This document shows, in pieces, positions 40,250 to 49,127 of a DNA stretch of 64,000 nt. The stretch covers positions 806,001 through 870,000 of the forward strand of contig CAVZQZ010000009.1 of assembly GCA_963777565.1 (NCBI GenBank). The letters are read 5' to 3'. Origin of the DNA: CALMEC01 sp963777565 (GTDB lineage Bacteria; Actinomycetota; Thermoleophilia; Miltoncostaeales; Miltoncostaeaceae). The notes beneath the pieces are model-generated. The model ran no database searches. It was given only the letters and a program-made list of their open reading frames with translations, and was not told where the DNA came from. The stretch's first letter is position 1; each line of letters starts with the position of its first letter. A program made the position numbers and the translations under genes.

Positions 40250-40610
40250 CTGCTCGGCGGCGACTCCTCGAGGTCGAGGTTCAGGCGCTCGACGCGGCCG
40301 GCTCGAGCCCCCGATCGGGCCGGATCGGATGAGACGGTTGAGGTGATTCTTTCGGAATCACGAAGCGGATCCACAACGGTCTCTACGACGCGGCCGGTGA
40401 CGGCGGCCCGGTGGGCGAGGGGGAGCGGCGCCGCTACGAGGACGTGCTGCAACGGAACGCCGACGAGCTCCTCGCCGCTGTACGGCCCGGCGACGTCGTC
40501 CTCCACTGCGAGACCTCGCAGAGGTCGAGCACCCGGGGCGCAACGCGCGCGATCGCGCCGTCCGGGATCTCCTCGGAGACCGCCACCTAGGACGCGTCGT
40601 GGCGGTGGGA
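40246..40610 (+). pseudogene. treT: Relic of a second trehalose synthase gene
   Basis: It begins ATG 40246 overlapping the galT stop. Pieces align to the intact TreT at 36613: LLEVEVQALDAA then (after a frameshift) LEPPIGPDRMRRLR for the N-terminus; FGITKRIHNGLYDAAGDGGP and YEDVLQRNADELLAAVRPGD for residues around 95-140; and RNARDRAVRDLLGDRHL for the extreme C-terminus. About 300 codons between the last two pieces are deleted, as is a stretch after the first. It is clearly non-functional. Confidence 0.85.
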
Positions 40611-40766
40611 GCCCTGATCGCCGGCCGTCGTGGCGGTACCCGGCTTCTCGTCGGGAACCGGGTACTCCGCTCCACACCACTCGCAATGCGTCACGGGCTC
40701 GGTGAGTTCCCGTTCCTCGCCGCACTGCGGGCACCGCGCAGCCGGGGCGTGTTCCTTGTCAGCCAT
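40587..40766 (-). CDS. 59-residue zinc-ribbon protein
   Basis: From ATG 40766 with AAAGGTGA upstream: MADKEHAPAARCPQCGEERE, LTEPVTHCEWCGAEYPVPDE, then a flexible tail. The two CxxC pairs (CPQC and CEWC, spaced 16) make a zinc ribbon. The stop codon sits in a CTAG palindrome shared with the stop of the treT relic on the other strand. The function is unknown; small ribbons like this are common accessory proteins. Confidence 0.75.
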   Translation of the reverse strand: MADKEHAPAARCPQCGEERELTEPVTHCEWCGAEYPVPDEKPGTATTAGDQGSHRHDAS

Positions 40767-40992
40767 GGCGTTTCACCTTTGTCGTGTCGCTCGCGTTGTT
40801 GGTGTTGAACGAACGTACTCCCATGGCCGCGACCCGGTCGACGGTAGGAATTACCGATCGCCCCTCGGGAAGCCCCGCGCTCAATTGGTCCGCGCACCGC
40901 GGCGCCCAGGTCGGATTCGTGCGGCGAAACCCGCGCGCCCGGTGGGGGGCCCTGCGGATGTCCGCGACGAACCGACCGGCGACGATGGACTC

Positions 40993-42336
40993 ATGGTGTT
41001 CACCGACAGACGCGACGCCGGGCGTCGGCTCGCGGAGCGCCTCGGGCGCTTTGCCGGGGAGCGCCCGGTCGTCGTCGCCCTCCCCCGGGGCGGTGTGCCG
41101 GTGGGCGTGGAGGTCGCCCGCGCGCTCGGCGCGCCGCTCGAACTGCTGACGGTTCGCAAGCTCGGAGCGCCGCAGGACCCCGAGTTCGCCATCGGCGCGG
41201 TCGCCGAGGACGGCACCGCCGTGGTGAACACGGCCGTCGCGCGCCACGTCGGCGTCACGGAGGCGGAGTTCCGGCGTATCCTCGAACGCGAGCGGCGCGA
41301 ATTGCGGCGCCGGATGGAGCGGTTTCGCGATGGACGCCCGGCGCTGGACGTTCACGGCCGGACGGTGATCGTCGTGGACGACGGGCTCGCGACCGGCCTC
41401 AGCGATCTGGTGGCGGTACGCGCGCTCCGTGGGCGCGGGGCTGCGCGGATCGTGGTCGCCGCACCCGTGGGCTCGCGCGAGTCGATCGCGATGCTCGGCG
41501 CCGAAGCCGACGAGGTGGTCTGCGTGACGACCCCGCGTGAGCTCCTCGGCGTGGGTCGCTGGTACGACGACTTCTCACCGGTCTCCGACGAGGAGGTGCT
41601 CCGGCTGCTCGAGGAGGCGGGCGCACGCGTCCCCGCGCCGGCGGTTCCCGCCCGCCCAGCCTCGCCCGGTGTGACCTCCCGCGAGTTGACGTTCGAGATC
41701 GACGGCGTGACGCTGCCGGGGGACTTGACCCTGCCCGCCGGAGCGCGCGGTCTGGTGATCTTCGCCCACGGCAGCGGCAGCAGCCGGCTGAGCGTCCGGA
41801 ACCGCGAGGTCGCGCGCACCCTCAACGATGCCGGGCTTGCGACCCTCCTCTTCGATCTGCTCTCGGAGCCCGAGAGTCACCTGCGCGACTTGGTCTTCGA
41901 TGTCCCCCTCCTCGCGCGACGGCTGGAGGCCGTGATCCGGTGGGCGCTCGACGACCCCGCCACCCGTGAGCTTCCGGTCGGCCTCTTCGGGGCGTCGACC
42001 GGGGCGGGGGCCGCGCTCCAGGCTGCAGCCGAGATCGGGGGGCCCGTGCGTGCGGTGGTCTCACGCGGGGGCCGGCCGGACCTCGCAACCAAACACCTCG
42101 CCGCGGTCCAGGCCCCAACCCTCCTGATCGTCGGGAGTCGCGATCACGATGTGCTCGAACTCAACCGACGCGCCGCCGACGCGCTCGGCTGCGCCAAGCG
42201 CCTGGCGATCGTCGACGGCGCCGGTCACCTGTTCGAGGAGCCGGGCGCACTCGACGCGGTGGCACGGCTGGCGATCGAATGGTTCGACGCTCACCTCCAG
42301 GTGGCGAACGCCGCTCCGGATTCGGTGGAGGCCTGA
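40993..42336 (+). CDS. Phosphoribosyltransferase fused to a dienelactone-hydrolase-like domain
   Basis: A 447-residue two-domain protein. Residues 1-210 are a PRTase-fold domain: PVVVALPRGGVPVGVEVARA, ELLTVRKLGAPQDPEFAIGA, and the PRPP loop VIVVDDGLATGLS (near 120). Residues 230-440 are an alpha/beta hydrolase: LVIFAHGSGSSRLSVRNREV, VGLFGASTGAGAALQAAAEI (GASTG nucleophile elbow), TLLIVGSRDHDVLELNRRAA and VDGAGHLFEEPG (His). The fusion is known in actinobacteria; its reaction is unsettled. The start at ATG 40993 lacks a clear ribosome-binding site. It lies two bases from an erythromycin-esterase-like gene. Confidence 0.88.
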   Translation: MVFTDRRDAGRRLAERLGRFAGERPVVVALPRGGVPVGVEVARALGAPLELLTVRKLGAPQDPEFAIGAVAEDGTAVVNTAVARHVGVTEAEFRRILERERRELRRRMERFRDGRPALDVHGRTVIVVDDGLATGLSDLVAVRALRGRGAARIVVAAPVGSRESIAMLGAEADEVVCVTTPRELLGVGRWYDDFSPVSDEEVLRLLEEAGARVPAPAVPARPASPGVTSRELTFEIDGVTLPGDLTLPAGARGLVIFAHGSGSSRLSVRNREVARTLNDAGLATLLFDLLSEPESHLRDLVFDVPLLARRLEAVIRWALDDPATRELPVGLFGASTGAGAALQAAAEIGGPVRAVVSRGGRPDLATKHLAAVQAPTLLIVGSRDHDVLELNRRAADALGCAKRLAIVDGAGHLFEEPGALDAVARLAIEWFDAHLQVANAAPDSVEA

Positions 42337-42338
42337 TC

Positions 42339-43700
42339 GTGACCACGGGCCACGCGAATCTGCGCGCAGACGGCGCCGCGATCGCGGCAATACGGTCCGG
42401 CGCCCTGCCATTGACCGGCGATCGGCACGACTACGACGCGTTGCTGGACCTGGTCGGAGGGGCCCGAGTCGTCATGCTCGGCGAGGCCAGCCACGGGACG
42501 CACGAGTTCTATCGTGAGCGAGCCCGCATCACGCAGCGCCTGATCCAGGATCTCGGGTTCTCCGCCGTCGCGATCGAGGGAGACTGGCCCGACGCCGCCC
42601 GGGTCAACCGCTACGTCCGCGGCCAGGGGAGCGATCGCGACGCCGAGGAGTCGCTCCGCGGCTTCCGTCGATTCCCGACGTGGATGTGGCGCAACGCCGA
42701 CGTCCTCGACTTCGTCGGATGGCTTCGCGCGCATAACGACGGCATCGCGACCCCTGCGATGAAGGTCGGCGTCTACGGACTCGACCTCTACAGCCTGGGC
42801 GCGTCGATGGAGGCGGTCATCCGCTACCTCGAGCAGCACGACCCGGCGGCGGCGGAGCGTGCCCGACGGAGATACGAGTGCCTGCAGCCCTACGCGGGAG
42901 AGAGCGCCGCCTACGGGCAGGCCGTGCTGCTCGGGGTGAGTGAATCGTGCCGGCGCCATGTACTCCACGAGTTGGTGGAGCTTCGCCGCATGGCCGGGGA
43001 ATGGTTGCAGCGTGACGGCGTGACCGCCGAGGACGAGTACTTCATCGCAGAGCAGAACGCATCGGTGGTGGCCGACGCCGAGGAGTACTACCGCACGATG
43101 CTCGGCGGAGCCGCCGCATCCTGGAACCTCCGCGACCGGCACATGGCCGACACGCTCGACCACATCATGGCCCACCTGGATCGCCACGGTGCGACGAGCC
43201 GCGTCGTCGTCTGGGAGCACAACTCGCACATCGGCGACGCCCGGTTCACCGAGATGGCGAGCCGAGGCGAGATCAACATCGGACAGCTCATGCGTGAGCG
43301 GCATGGTCGAGACGTCGTCCTCGTGGGCTTCACGACCTCGAGCGGCACCGTGACCGCCGCGTCGGAGTGGGGCGCGCCGGCCCAGCGCAAGCGGGTGCGA
43401 CCGGCGCCGGACGGGAGTTGCGAGGCGCTGTTGCGCGCTACCGGCATTCCGGCGTTCCTGCTCTGCCCGCTCCGCTCCGGCCGACACGCGCGCGTTCTCG
43501 ACGAGCCCCGCCTAGAGCGTGCGATCGGCGTGATCTACCGCCCGGAGACGGAACGCCAGAGCCACTGGTTCACCACGAACGTCGCGAAGCAGTTCGACGC
43601 CCTGGTTCACATCGACGTCAGCCACGCCGTCGAGCCGCTGGAGCGCTCCCGCCGATGGGAGGCCGCCGAGCCGCCCGAGACATATCCGACGGGGCTCTGA
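42339..43700 (+). CDS. Erythromycin-esterase-family protein
   Basis: A 453-residue protein from GTG 42339, two bases after the upstream stop. Family signatures: VVMLGEASHGTHEFYRERAR (conserved Glu and His), AVAIEGDWPDAARVNRYVRG, VWEHNSHIGDARFTEM (second His pair) and VVLVGFTTSSGTVTAASEWG. Erythromycin esterases use a metal-independent His/Glu site to hydrolyse macrolide lactones, but most members encoded beside a phosphoribosyltransferase-hydrolase fusion, as here, are of unknown substrate, so resistance should not be assumed. Confidence 0.88.
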   Translation: MTTGHANLRADGAAIAAIRSGALPLTGDRHDYDALLDLVGGARVVMLGEASHGTHEFYRERARITQRLIQDLGFSAVAIEGDWPDAARVNRYVRGQGSDRDAEESLRGFRRFPTWMWRNADVLDFVGWLRAHNDGIATPAMKVGVYGLDLYSLGASMEAVIRYLEQHDPAAAERARRRYECLQPYAGESAAYGQAVLLGVSESCRRHVLHELVELRRMAGEWLQRDGVTAEDEYFIAEQNASVVADAEEYYRTMLGGAAASWNLRDRHMADTLDHIMAHLDRHGATSRVVVWEHNSHIGDARFTEMASRGEINIGQLMRERHGRDVVLVGFTTSSGTVTAASEWGAPAQRKRVRPAPDGSCEALLRATGIPAFLLCPLRSGRHARVLDEPRLERAIGVIYRPETERQSHWFTTNVAKQFDALVHIDVSHAVEPLERSRRWEAAEPPETYPTGL

Positions 43701-43791
43701 TGCCAGGCCCGCCCGCGGTGCCCCGACCACGCCGAGAGACCGGTACGATCGCCCGATCATCCCGTCGTGCCGAGTTGTTCCGGGAGGGAGC

Positions 43792-44880
43792 GTGCGTCCC
43801 CGCCGCATCGTGATCTGCGGAGCCGGGATCGTCGGGACGGCGATCGCGGACAGGCTCGCCCTGCGTGGCGCGCAGCCGACGATCGTCGAGCGTGCTCGAC
43901 CGGCGGCCGCCGCGTCCGGGAAGGCCGCCGGATTTCTCGCGCTCGACTGGAACGACTCAACGCCGATCGGCGCGCTGGCCCGTTTGAGCTTCGGCCTCCA
44001 TCGTGAGCTCGCGGAGGAGCTCCCCGACGTCGGGTACCGGGATGTGGAGACGCTCCTCGTCGCGGGGATGGACGGCGGGCCGATCGAGGCGTATCGCCGG
44101 CATCCCAACCCGACCTGGCTCGACGGGAACGTCGCCGTCCATGCGGTGATCGGAACGACCGACTCCACGGCTCAGGTCGACCCCCTCCGCCTCACCCGAG
44201 CGCTCGCCGACCGGGCCGTCGCCAATGGCGCGACGCTGCTCGCCGGCACCGTGGAAGGCCTCGACCGTGACTCAGGTGGCGCTGTGCGGGGTGTCCTCGT
44301 CGACGGAGCCGTTCTGCCGGCCGATGTAGTGGTGCTCGCCCTCGGACCGTGGACACGCCAGGCCGCCACGTGGGTGCCCTTACCCGAGATCCACGGCCTG
44401 AAGGGCGCGAGCATCACGCTCGCGGCGGACGTTCCCGCACAGATGATCTTCTCCGACTTCCTCGCCCGCGACGGGCGCCGCCGAACACCCGAGATCTACC
44501 CGCGGCCCGACGGTGAGGTCTACGTCAACGGCTACCCCGAGCATGATCCGCTGCCCGACGACCCCGACGACGTCCACCCGAGCGAGGCAGGTTGCGCGGA
44601 ACTGCACCGCATCGCGGGAGTCCACAGCTCGATCCTGGCCGCGGCAGCCGTCACGGGGCGCCGCGCCTGCTACCGCCCGGTGACCACCGACGGGACGCCG
44701 CTCATCGGCCCCGTTCCAACCGCCCCGGGCGTGTTCGTCGCCACCGGCCACGGCCCGTGGGGGATCCTGAACGCGCCGGGGACGGGGCTCCTCCTCGCCG
44801 AGATGATCCTCGACGGGAGCGCCAAGTCGATCGACGCGTCGCCGTTCGCGCCGTCACGCCTTCCGGCCACGCCGAGGTGA
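43792..44880 (+). CDS. FAD-dependent amine oxidoreductase (DAO family)
   Basis: A 362-residue flavoenzyme from GTG 43792 behind GGGAGGGA. The dinucleotide-binding site is RIVICGAGIVGTAIADRLAL at residues 5-24; AAAASGKAAGFLALDW follows, which in DAO proteins is the SxxxAG FAD loop. The C-terminal half has GLKGASITL, ACYRPVTTDGTPLIGPVPTA and FVATGHGPWGILNAPGTGLL, the FAD-closing motif. The fold matches glycine/sarcosine/D-amino-acid oxidases. The substrate is unresolved, and no thiamine or sarcosine genes lie nearby. Confidence 0.85.
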   Translation: MRPRRIVICGAGIVGTAIADRLALRGAQPTIVERARPAAAASGKAAGFLALDWNDSTPIGALARLSFGLHRELAEELPDVGYRDVETLLVAGMDGGPIEAYRRHPNPTWLDGNVAVHAVIGTTDSTAQVDPLRLTRALADRAVANGATLLAGTVEGLDRDSGGAVRGVLVDGAVLPADVVVLALGPWTRQAATWVPLPEIHGLKGASITLAADVPAQMIFSDFLARDGRRRTPEIYPRPDGEVYVNGYPEHDPLPDDPDDVHPSEAGCAELHRIAGVHSSILAAAAVTGRRACYRPVTTDGTPLIGPVPTAPGVFVATGHGPWGILNAPGTGLLLAEMILDGSAKSIDASPFAPSRLPATPR

Positions 44881-44982
44881 CGCTCGCCGGCGGGACGAGA
44901 AGGATCGCCCCCGTGGTGATCGGCCTCCTCATCTTCGACGAAGACTGGGATCCCACCGGCCGGTGCTGAGGCGCGCCCGGCG

Positions 44983-45788
44983 TCAGGCGAAGTCCGCGAG
45001 GAGCCCCGCGAGACCGCAGGCCGCGACGACCACGACGACGTTCACTCGCAGCCGCCAGGTCGCGACGAACGCGCCGACGGCGAGCACCACCGCGAGCCGG
45101 TCCACGTCGCCAGCGCGAGGCCGGCGATCATGTCGTTCGTGGGGAGCCCGCCGAAGTGATGGACCGCCTGATCGGCGACGAACGACAGCACCGCAGAGGC
45201 ACCACCCCGGAACGAAACGCTCCAGCATGATCCCCGCCAGACCGGCGGCGAGCAGGATCACCGGAAACGGCACGCCGAGCATCAGCCCCGCGAAGGCGGG
45301 CGCCACCGCAGCGGAAAGCCGGGTGCGGATGACCCGACCACCGACCCGCAGCACAGCGGCCGGGACGCTGCCACGGCGACGCCGAGACCTCGCACGATGC
45401 CCGCGACGGCCGCGACCGTTCCGTACTCCACATAGACGAACGCGAGCGCGCTGATGAGCACGGATCTCGGAAGCACGAACAGGCCGCCCGCCGCGATCGC
45501 GCGCCGAACACCGTGCAGCCGCCGGCCGACGAACGTCGCCAGCTGCTGCGCCTCGGGCCCCGGCAGCGCGAAGCAGAACGACAGCACATGGAGGAAACGC
45601 CGCTCGCTGACCCATCCGCGCCGCTCCACGAACTCGTGGTGCATGATCGCGATCTGCCCGGCGGGCCCTCCGAACGAGACGCACCCGAGCTTGAGCCAGA
45701 ACCGCAAGGCCTGGCCGAGACTCGGTGGCGCAGCGGCTCCATTGGAGACCGCGGATCTGCTCCTGAGTGCTAACCCATGGGGAAGCAT
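44983..45788 (-). pseudogene. chrA: Chromate transporter (ChrA), frameshifted and shortened
   Basis: From ATG 45788 the first half is intact: PSLGQALRFWLKLGCVSFGG, PAGQIAIMHHEFVERRGWVS and FLHVLSFCFALPGPEAQQLA are the classic ChrA N-terminal motif. After VRGLGVAVAAS the frame shifts near 45360 into RVGGRVIRTRLSAAVAPAFA, again near 45200 into VADQAVHHFGGLPTNDMIAG, and again near 45100 to a final VNVVVVVAACGLAGLLADFA. The total of roughly 270 codons is short of the usual 390-450, so part of the second half is lost. It is probably inactive. Confidence 0.75.
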
Positions 45789-45892
45789 CGCAGGCGCATC
45801 CCACGTGACACGGCCGTCCACGAGATCCCAACATCCCCTCGACCACGGACCCGATGCGTCCGGCCGCGCGCCCGCTGACGTACCATCGCCTT

Positions 45893-47092
45893 GTGACGGA
45901 GACCGGCTGGCTGCGGCGACTCGGACCGTGGGTCGGCATCGGCACGAGCCCGGCCGCGCTCATGGTCGGCGGGGGCGTCGCGGAGGCCAACGAGCGATGG
46001 TGGCTCGCCGCCGCGATCGTTGTGGGCGTCGCCGCCCTCGCCGCGCTGGCCGCCGCCCAGGGCGTACTGGGTCAACTCCGTCATGCCAGGCTCGTCGACC
46101 TCGCCTCGCGCTCGCTCGGTCGGATGGGTGGCCGTCGCATCGCCTCGCCGGTGCTCGCGGTGATGATGGTCGGCTGGTTCGGCTTCAACACGAGCGTCGC
46201 CGGCGCGGGGCTCGGCCGGCTCGTGAACCTGCCCGAACGCGCCGGAATGGTCATCTTCGCGGCGATCATGCTCGCCGTCGCGTGGCACGGACTGAACGTG
46301 CTCTCGTGGACGGCGCTCGCGGCAGGGCTCGCTACGGTGCTTCTGGCGGCGGAGGGCGTCCACCTGGCGCTGTCAGACCGGACGGGCCCGCTCCTGGGCG
46401 ACGGACACCCGGCGTCGTCGCTCGGCCAGCTTCCGGCCATCGCGATCATGGTCGGGTACGGGGCGGCCTTCGCGCTTCGCACGCCCGACTTCACCCATGA
46501 TCTCGCGCGGCCACGTCAGGTCGTCTGGTGCGCGACGGTCGGCCTTGCGCTGCCGCTGATGGCGTTCGCCGCCGCGGGAGCGATCCTCGAGCTGACGACG
46601 GGCGCCTGGAACCTCGTCGACACGCTCGAGCGGCTCGGGAGCCCGACGGTCGCGTATGCGTTCGTGGCGCTTGGCTTCACAGGATCGGTGCTCACCAACC
46701 TCCACAGCGGCGCGATCTCAATCGAGGATGCGCTCCCGCGATGCTCGCACCGTGCGGGCCTGGTCGCCATCGCGATCGCGGGCACCGCCATCGCCACCCT
46801 GCACTTCGCCGATTGGATGATTCCCTACGTCACGGCGATGGCGCTCGCCGCGCCCTGCCTGATCGGCGTGCTCTGGCTCGACGAGGTCCGGGCCAGCCGG
46901 ACGGTGCCGGGCTACCGCCGACTCGGGATCTGGGCGTGGGGCGCCGGGGTCGGGGTCGGCGTCGCGCTTCGCGCCGCGGACTCGCCCCTCGCGCTCCCCG
47001 CGGGGCTCGTGACCGCGGCGGGGATCGCAGCCGCACCGTGGCTCATGGAACGCCGGCGCCAGCCGCGCGGCCTGGCGCGCGACCGGACGTGA
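45893..47092 (+). CDS. Multi-pass permease, cytosine-permease-like
   Basis: About 399 residues and 10-12 TM helices. The N-terminus RRLGPWVGIGTSPAALMVGG and the VLAVMMVGWFGFNTSVAGAG segment resemble NCS1-type nucleobase permeases (CodB/cytosine permease). A charged loop RTPDFTHDLARPRQVVW matches the substrate-gate loop of that family. The C-terminal helices end near LMERRRQPRG. The start is uncertain: GTG 45893 is chosen because the frame upstream of it (from 45854) has no ribosome-binding site either. It is unlinked to purine or pyrimidine genes. Confidence 0.75.
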   Translation: MTETGWLRRLGPWVGIGTSPAALMVGGGVAEANERWWLAAAIVVGVAALAALAAAQGVLGQLRHARLVDLASRSLGRMGGRRIASPVLAVMMVGWFGFNTSVAGAGLGRLVNLPERAGMVIFAAIMLAVAWHGLNVLSWTALAAGLATVLLAAEGVHLALSDRTGPLLGDGHPASSLGQLPAIAIMVGYGAAFALRTPDFTHDLARPRQVVWCATVGLALPLMAFAAAGAILELTTGAWNLVDTLERLGSPTVAYAFVALGFTGSVLTNLHSGAISIEDALPRCSHRAGLVAIAIAGTAIATLHFADWMIPYVTAMALAAPCLIGVLWLDEVRASRTVPGYRRLGIWAWGAGVGVGVALRAADSPLALPAGLVTAAGIAAAPWLMERRRQPRGLARDRT

Positions 47093-47113
47093 CGCGTACC
47101 GCGCGGGTCGGCA

Positions 47114-47944
47114 TCAGGGCGTGGCGCTGCTGCCGAGCTTGCTGAGGTCGATGACCTGGTCCGCCGGCGGTGGCGTAATCACCACGTCGGCATTCCACTC
47201 CTTCATGCGGAGGTTCCCCGTGTCGCTCCGGCCGGACAGCGCCTCGATGAGCAACGGGAACGGCTCGGCGTCGTCGGCGACATAGAGCGTTCCGCCGTTG
47301 TCCTTGTCGTCGTTACGCAACCCGACGGTCGGCTCTCCGTCGACGGACTTGCCGTCGACCCGGGAGATCGAACCGCTCGGGTCGAGCACGTTGGCGGTGA
47401 AGTCCTTGAGGCTGGTCAGCTGTGTGAAGCCGGTGAGCCGCGGATCCGTGAGCGGGCCCTTGATGTAGCGGCCGGCGACGAGCTTCGCCAGTTCCGCGCT
47501 GTTGCCTCCGAGCCCCGACGCCAGCGTCTTCTCGTCGGCCTTGAAGTAGACGTCGCCGCCGATGCGGACGATCTCGACCTTGCCGCCGCCGAGTTCGATG
47601 CTCCCGACGGCACCCGGTTGGTCGGTGAGCTTGAGGTCGAACGCCGTGTTGCCGCTCGACTGCACGATCTGCCCCACGACGTGCACCGACTTGGCGTTCG
47701 TCGCGGCGGCCTTCGCCTTGGCCAGGACCTGCTCCGCGCTCAGACCCGCAAGCGCTGACGTCGAGGCGGTCGACGTGGTCGTTGCCGTCGACGCCGTCGT
47801 GGTGGCCGAGGTCGACTCGGATCCGCCGCCGCAGCCACCGGCGAGGAACGCGGCCGCGAGTCCAGCGGTCGCGATCGCCACCCCGCGGCGGGCACGTGGC
47901 AGACGGCCGGCGACCGGCGACGGCGGGCGATGGGTACTCAGCAT
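47114..47944 (-). CDS. LppX/LprAFG-like lipoprotein
   Basis: A 276-residue lipoprotein from ATG 47944 with GGAGG nine bases upstream. The signal peptide ends in lipobox LAGGC, followed by a Ser/Thr-rich linker. The body is LppX_LprAFG-like: LSAEQVLAKAKAAATNAKSV, HVVGQIVQSSGNTAFDLKLT, VEIVRIGGDVYFKADEKTLA and a C-terminal TLYVADDAEPFPLLIEALSG strand pair. Proteins of this fold carry lipids across the envelope or form hydrophobic cups. Convergent with the permease gene. Confidence 0.88.
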   Translation of the reverse strand: MLSTHRPPSPVAGRLPRARRGVAIATAGLAAAFLAGGCGGGSESTSATTTASTATTTSTASTSALAGLSAEQVLAKAKAAATNAKSVHVVGQIVQSSGNTAFDLKLTDQPGAVGSIELGGGKVEIVRIGGDVYFKADEKTLASGLGGNSAELAKLVAGRYIKGPLTDPRLTGFTQLTSLKDFTANVLDPSGSISRVDGKSVDGEPTVGLRNDDKDNGGTLYVADDAEPFPLLIEALSGRSDTGNLRMKEWNADVVITPPPADQVIDLSKLGSSATP

Positions 47945-48145
47945 GGGGGGAAGCCTCCGGGGCGGGACGCGTTCGACGGCGCGCAAGTTTCGGAAGGTTA
48001 GCGGCCCGTCCCGCTGCGCCCGCCCCGATGAGGCCCGGTAGAACGGTGGGAGGACCTGGTGCCGGCCGGCCCAGCTACCCGTCACCGGCCGAGCACGATC
48101 AGGAATACTCCGGGTGCCGATCAACCCGATCCGAGGGAACCGACC

Positions 48146-49072
48146 GTGGGTGACTTCAACGAAGACGTCGACCTCGACACCTCACAGGTCGAGGACCTCC
48201 GCGGATCCGGCGGCCGAATGGGTGGCCGCGGTGGCCTCGCCATCGGCGGGGGCGGGCTCGTCGGGATCATCGGCGTCATCCTGGTGCTGCTCCTCGGCGG
48301 GAACCCCTTCGGTGGCGGGTCCGGCCTGGGACCGCTCGACAGCCTCAACGACCAGACCGCCGGCGGCGCCATCCAGCCCGGATCGGGCGGCGGCTCCGGG
48401 GCCCTGGCGGCGGAATGCCAGACGGGCGCCGACGCGAACACCAAGGAGGACTGCCGGATCGTCGGGTACATCAACAGCATCCAGCGCTACTGGAGAGACG
48501 AGTACAAGCGGCGCGGCGGCACGTACCAGCCTGCGCGCACGAGGTTCTTCACCGGGACGATCAACACGGGCTGTGGCGCGGCAAACGCGGCAGTCGGGCC
48601 CTTCTACTGCCCGATCGACCGCTACGTCTACATCGACCTCGGGTTCTTCGACGACCTGCGCGACAAGTTCGGGGCGAGCGGGGGGCCCTTCGCCGAGGCC
48701 TACGTGCTCGCGCACGAGTACGGCCACCACGTCCAGAACCTGGAGGGCATCCTCGACCAGATCGGCAACGACCGGCAGGGCCCGAAATCGCGGGCGGTGC
48801 GGGCGGAACTGCAAGCGGACTGCTTCGCGGGTGTTTGGGCGAGCAACGCCGTGAAGACCGGTTACCTCGCCAGACTCACGCAGCAGGCGATCGCCGACGG
48901 ACTCGACGCCGCCGCGGCCGTCGGCGACGACCGCATCCAGGAGAACATCCAAGGCCGCGTGACGCCCGAGGCATGGACGCACGGCTCGTCGGCCCAGCGC
49001 CAGCAGTGGTTCACGACGGGGCTGCAATCCGGGAACCCGGACAGCTGCAACACGTTCAAGGGCGCGATCTGA
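48146..49072 (+). CDS. YpfJ-type putative zinc metallopeptidase
   Basis: A 308-residue membrane-anchored protein from GTG 48146 with GAGGG upstream. N-terminal Asp-rich segment DFNEDVDLDTSQVEDLRGSG, a TM helix around LVGIIGVILVLLLGGNPFGG, then the peptidase domain: FFTGTINTGCGAANAAVGPF, YCPIDRYVYIDLGFFDDLRD, and AYVLAHEYGHHVQNLEGILD containing HEYGHH (zinc-binding HExxH). ELQADCFAGVW supplies the third ligand. The family is widespread and not well characterised. Confidence 0.92.
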   Translation: MGDFNEDVDLDTSQVEDLRGSGGRMGGRGGLAIGGGGLVGIIGVILVLLLGGNPFGGGSGLGPLDSLNDQTAGGAIQPGSGGGSGALAAECQTGADANTKEDCRIVGYINSIQRYWRDEYKRRGGTYQPARTRFFTGTINTGCGAANAAVGPFYCPIDRYVYIDLGFFDDLRDKFGASGGPFAEAYVLAHEYGHHVQNLEGILDQIGNDRQGPKSRAVRAELQADCFAGVWASNAVKTGYLARLTQQAIADGLDAAAAVGDDRIQENIQGRVTPEAWTHGSSAQRQQWFTTGLQSGNPDSCNTFKGAI

Positions 49073-49127
49073 CCGTTCCGGTCGCCGGAGCTGCCGGGGA
49101 GCCGGAGGAAGTAGGCTCAACGGCATC

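Noticed and set aside
42339..43700. Reading the erythromycin-esterase-like gene as proof of macrolide resistance
   Set aside because: Most family members of this context have no shown macrolide activity; the neighbouring fusion gene argues for another role.
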